Shown: one piece after another, positions 6,076-7,164 of the stretch
How the letters are laid out: each line of letters opens with the position of its first letter
How positions within the stretch are numbered: the stretch's first letter is position 1
The notes under the pieces: model-generated
What the model was told of the DNA's origin: nothing
The model's database searches: none
Seen by the model: the letters and a program-made list of their open reading frames with translations, nothing else
Translations under genes and position numbers: made by a program
Assembly (NCBI GenBank): GCA_946885905.1
Contig: CAMPHL010000127.1
Location: 1-7,164 of the forward strand
Direction: 5' to 3'
Length of the DNA: 7,164 nucleotides
From: an uncultured Pseudomonadota bacterium
Lineage (GTDB): Bacteria; Pseudomonadota; Gammaproteobacteria; Burkholderiales; Usitatibacteraceae

Positions 6076-6342
6076 TTATTTCTTGTCGAGGCCCTTGCGC
6101 AGGAGCTCGGCGGTGATCTCGTTCAGGCCCACGCCCTTTTTTTCGGCCGCCGCGCGAATCTCCGCGACGAGCTCGCCGTGAAGCTTGCACGCGAACGGGA
6201 TCAAGCCCAGCTCGCGCTCGTGCTCGCGCTGCGCGCGCCGTTCGTTGGCTTCGCCCGAGCCCTTGCCGTAGCGGTCGGCGTGGCCGAAGCCGCCGCCGGT
6301 GATCTTCTTGCCCTTCAGCTTCTCGATGTCGGTCTTTTTCAT
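6076..6342 (-). CDS. 88-aa protein with ribbon-helix-helix-like C-terminus
   Basis: The N-terminal half (1-46) is Lys/Arg/Gly-rich and probably flexible: KKITGGGFGHADRYGKGSG (12-30), then a charged helix (31-46). The C-terminal half reads as strand LIPFACKLH (47-55), helix GELVAEIRAAAEKKG (56-70), turn, and helix LNEITAELLRKGL (73-85). That strand-helix-helix pattern with LNEI at the start of the second helix resembles CopG/Arc-type ribbon-helix-helix DNA-binding proteins. No partner toxin is adjacent; instead the gene directly precedes yaeQ (2 bp gap), with which it must share an mRNA. If it binds DNA, the inverted repeat overlapping its own start is a natural candidate site (inference). The ATG at 6342 has no clear Shine-Dalgarno. 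The family name is uncertain and the RHH call is by pattern only. Confidence 0.75.
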   Translation of the reverse strand: MKKTDIEKLKGKKITGGGFGHADRYGKGSGEANERRAQREHERELGLIPFACKLHGELVAEIRAAAEKKGVGLNEITAELLRKGLDKK

Positions 6343-6374
6343 GCGCCGGAAGTTATCATGCGGCGATGAAGAAG
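6334..6374. promoter_or_regulatory. imperfect inverted repeat spanning the divergent RHH/SET starts
   Basis: The left arm CTTTTTCATGCGCCG (6334-6348) and right arm CGGCGATGAAGAAG (6361-6374) are reverse complements apart from one mismatch and one extra base, around a 12-bp centre, GAAGTTATCATG. Both start codons lie inside the arms. Part of the symmetry arises because both proteins begin Met-Lys-Lys, but the CGCCG/CGGCG portion lies outside the coding sequence. Within the centre, TATCAT (6354-6359, + strand) matches 5 of 6 bases of a -10 element and ends 6 bp before the SET start. Possible shared operator/promoter; unproven. Confidence 0.35.
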
Positions 6375-6779
6375 TGGCGGAAGATTTACGACGCGCTCAC
6401 GGTGGGGCCGAGCGGCTTCGCCGGCCGCGGGCTCTTCGCGGGCGGCGACATTCCCGCGCGCGCGAAGATCGGCGAGTACGAGGGCGAGGTGATCGGGCTG
6501 CGCGAGGCACGCAGGCGCGCGAAGCGCCTCCAGGTCGTGGCGATCGTGGAGCTCGAGCGCCACGCGCTGGACGCCAGGGGCATGCGCCGGGGCTTCCGCT
6601 ACATCAACCACTCCTGCGACCCGAACACCTTCTTCCGCTGCACGCCCGATCGCGCGGAGGTCTACGCGCTGCGCGCGATCCGCGCGGGCGAGGAGCTCAC
6701 CTGCGACTACGGGGAGAGCCAGCACGAAGGGCGGCTGCGCTGCCGGTGCGCGGCGGCTAAATGCAGGGGGTATATCTAG
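6366..6779 (+). CDS. small bacterial SET-domain protein (putative protein-lysine methyltransferase)
   Basis: The product is 137 aa, nearly a minimal SET domain. It shows the S-adenosylmethionine-binding SGFAGRGLFA (16-25), the pseudoknot-forming RYINHSCDPN (78-87), GEELTCDYG (108-116) with the conserved Tyr115, and a post-SET zinc cluster with Cys126, Cys128 and Cys133; Cys84 of the NHSCDPN motif normally supplies the fourth zinc ligand. All core elements are present, so the enzyme is probably active in transferring methyl groups to a protein lysine; the target is unknown. The SET-I insert between residues 45 and 75 is very short, which leaves little substrate-recognition surface. There is no signal peptide. 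SET proteins are scattered in bacteria and are often attributed to old transfer from eukaryotes, but base composition and codon use here match the neighbours. It is divergent from the RHH-like gene (23-bp gap), with no Shine-Dalgarno and a -10-like hexamer 6 bp before ATG. Confidence 0.9.
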   Translation: MKKWRKIYDALTVGPSGFAGRGLFAGGDIPARAKIGEYEGEVIGLREARRRAKRLQVVAIVELERHALDARGMRRGFRYINHSCDPNTFFRCTPDRAEVYALRAIRAGEELTCDYGESQHEGRLRCRCAAAKCRGYI

Positions 6780-6780
6780 C

Positions 6781-6850
6781 GGCAGGCAGTAGACGGTAGA
6801 TGGAAGACGCAGACCAGGGTGGTGGAAGCTTCTTCTGTCTACTGTCTGCC
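6781..6850. repeat. hairpin built of degenerate 7-bp repeats (GTAGAC-type)
   Basis: The left half carries four consecutive degenerate heptads, GCAGTAG, ACGGTAG, ATGGAAG and ACGCAGA (6786-6813). The right half carries the same pattern on the opposite strand: GGCAGAC (6844-6850), AGTAGAC (6837-6843), AGAAGAA (6830-6836). The outer arms GGCAGGCAGTAGAC (6781-6794) and GTCTACTGTCTGCC (6837-6850) pair over 14 bp with a single G-T wobble, and pairing continues imperfectly inward. The element begins 2 bp after the SET stop codon and ends 4 bp before the stop of the convergent gene, so it fills the whole gap and could act as a bidirectional terminator or mRNA-stabilising hairpin. Confidence 0.7.
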
Positions 6851-6854
6851 CTCT

Positions 6855-7079
6855 TCAGTGCCTCGTATGCGCCTGCCGATGCGACGAGGCCTCGAGCTGC
6901 GCATTGAGAGCGCTCGCCAATGCCGCGTCGCCGCCGAGGATCGCTTCCCACTTGAGCTCGATGCCCTTGCGCCGGCCCTTGGCCACGACCTTCAGGCCGT
7001 CGGGGTCGAGCGTCAGGGTGTACTTCTCGCCATTCACCTCCAGCTCGCGCTTGAAGGGACGTGCCAGTTTGGTCGTCAT
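6855..7079 (-). CDS. 74-aa hypothetical protein
   Basis: A short protein whose pattern looks like a small beta-sheet with a C-terminal helix: RELEVNGEKYTLTLDPDGLK (11-30), VVAKGRRKGIELKWEAIL (31-48), DAALASALNAQLEA (51-64), then a His/Arg/Ser tail. It has no cysteine, signal peptide or membrane segment and is mostly basic, so it is probably cytoplasmic. I do not recognise a named family and assign no function. The ATG at 7079 is preceded by a purine-rich GGAAAGCGAGACGGAC, an acceptable though not strong ribosome binding region. Third codon positions are strongly G/C. An overlapping frame (6757-7137) is a low-quality alternative that I reject. It converges on the SET gene across the heptad-repeat hairpin. 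Confidence 0.7.
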   Translation of the reverse strand: MTTKLARPFKRELEVNGEKYTLTLDPDGLKVVAKGRRKGIELKWEAILGGDAALASALNAQLEASSHRQAHTRH

Positions 7080-7164
7080 GTCCGTCTCGCTTTCCTTCGC
7101 AGGTAGACCCGGGCGGGCACGGCGGGATTCCGGGCACCAGTCCGTTCGGAGGATGGGGGCGAGG

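Noticed and set aside
1..7164. tRNA, rRNA, CRISPR, IS ends or phage genes
   Set aside because: None of their signatures is visible on either strand.

Overview
The window is a compact, high-GC stretch of bacterial chromosome. The set of families (a YaeQ protein, an MtfA/M90 peptidase, a DUF3597 protein and a PlpD-type patatin/Omp85 fusion) and the strong G/C preference at third codon positions point to a proteobacterium, most likely a betaproteobacterium. This is inferred from protein families only; the window holds no rRNA or other lineage marker. I see no tRNA, rRNA, CRISPR array, insertion sequence, phage gene or toxin-antitoxin pair, so it reads as ordinary core/shell chromosome rather than a mobile island.

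Layout, left to right. Positions 2-115 (+) hold the tail of an unidentified gene cut by the window edge. Facing it is a 49-codon gene (142-291, -) with a good ribosome binding site; its product ends in Gly-Gly-Gly plus a short Asp/Asn/Trp-rich tail. Next on the minus strand are an MtfA-like zinc peptidase with an N-terminal membrane anchor (408-1241) and a GNAT acetyltransferase (1465-1980). The acetyltransferase start lies only 9 bp from the start of a divergent exported CAP-domain protein (1990-2706, +). A convergent junction follows, then a minus-strand run read from right to left: an 88-aa ribbon-helix-helix-like protein (6076-6342), YaeQ (5522-6073, 2 bp away), a large patatin-POTRA-beta-barrel protein (3268-5445, TTG start) and a DUF3597 protein (2753-3184). 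Divergent from this run is a small bacterial SET-domain protein with a complete post-SET cysteine cluster (6366-6779, +). It converges on a 74-aa hypothetical gene (6855-7079, -), with a hairpin of degenerate 7-bp repeats between them. The last 85 bases (7080-7164) are upstream of that gene; I see no gene or clear promoter there.

How the genes might work together. The 88-aa protein and YaeQ are almost certainly co-transcribed. The 88-aa protein may also bind the inverted repeat spanning its own start and that of the SET gene, which would make it a local regulator of both directions (inference). The patatin-barrel protein belongs by family to type Vd autotransporters, but no signal peptide can be found in front of it. 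Both divergent start pairs in the window carry a -10-like hexamer exactly 6 bp before one of the start codons, an arrangement that suggests leaderless mRNAs. The points most worth following up are the 49-aa peptide gene, the missing signal peptide, the leaderless-promoter pattern and the SET/RHH junction. No obvious multi-gene novel system is visible.
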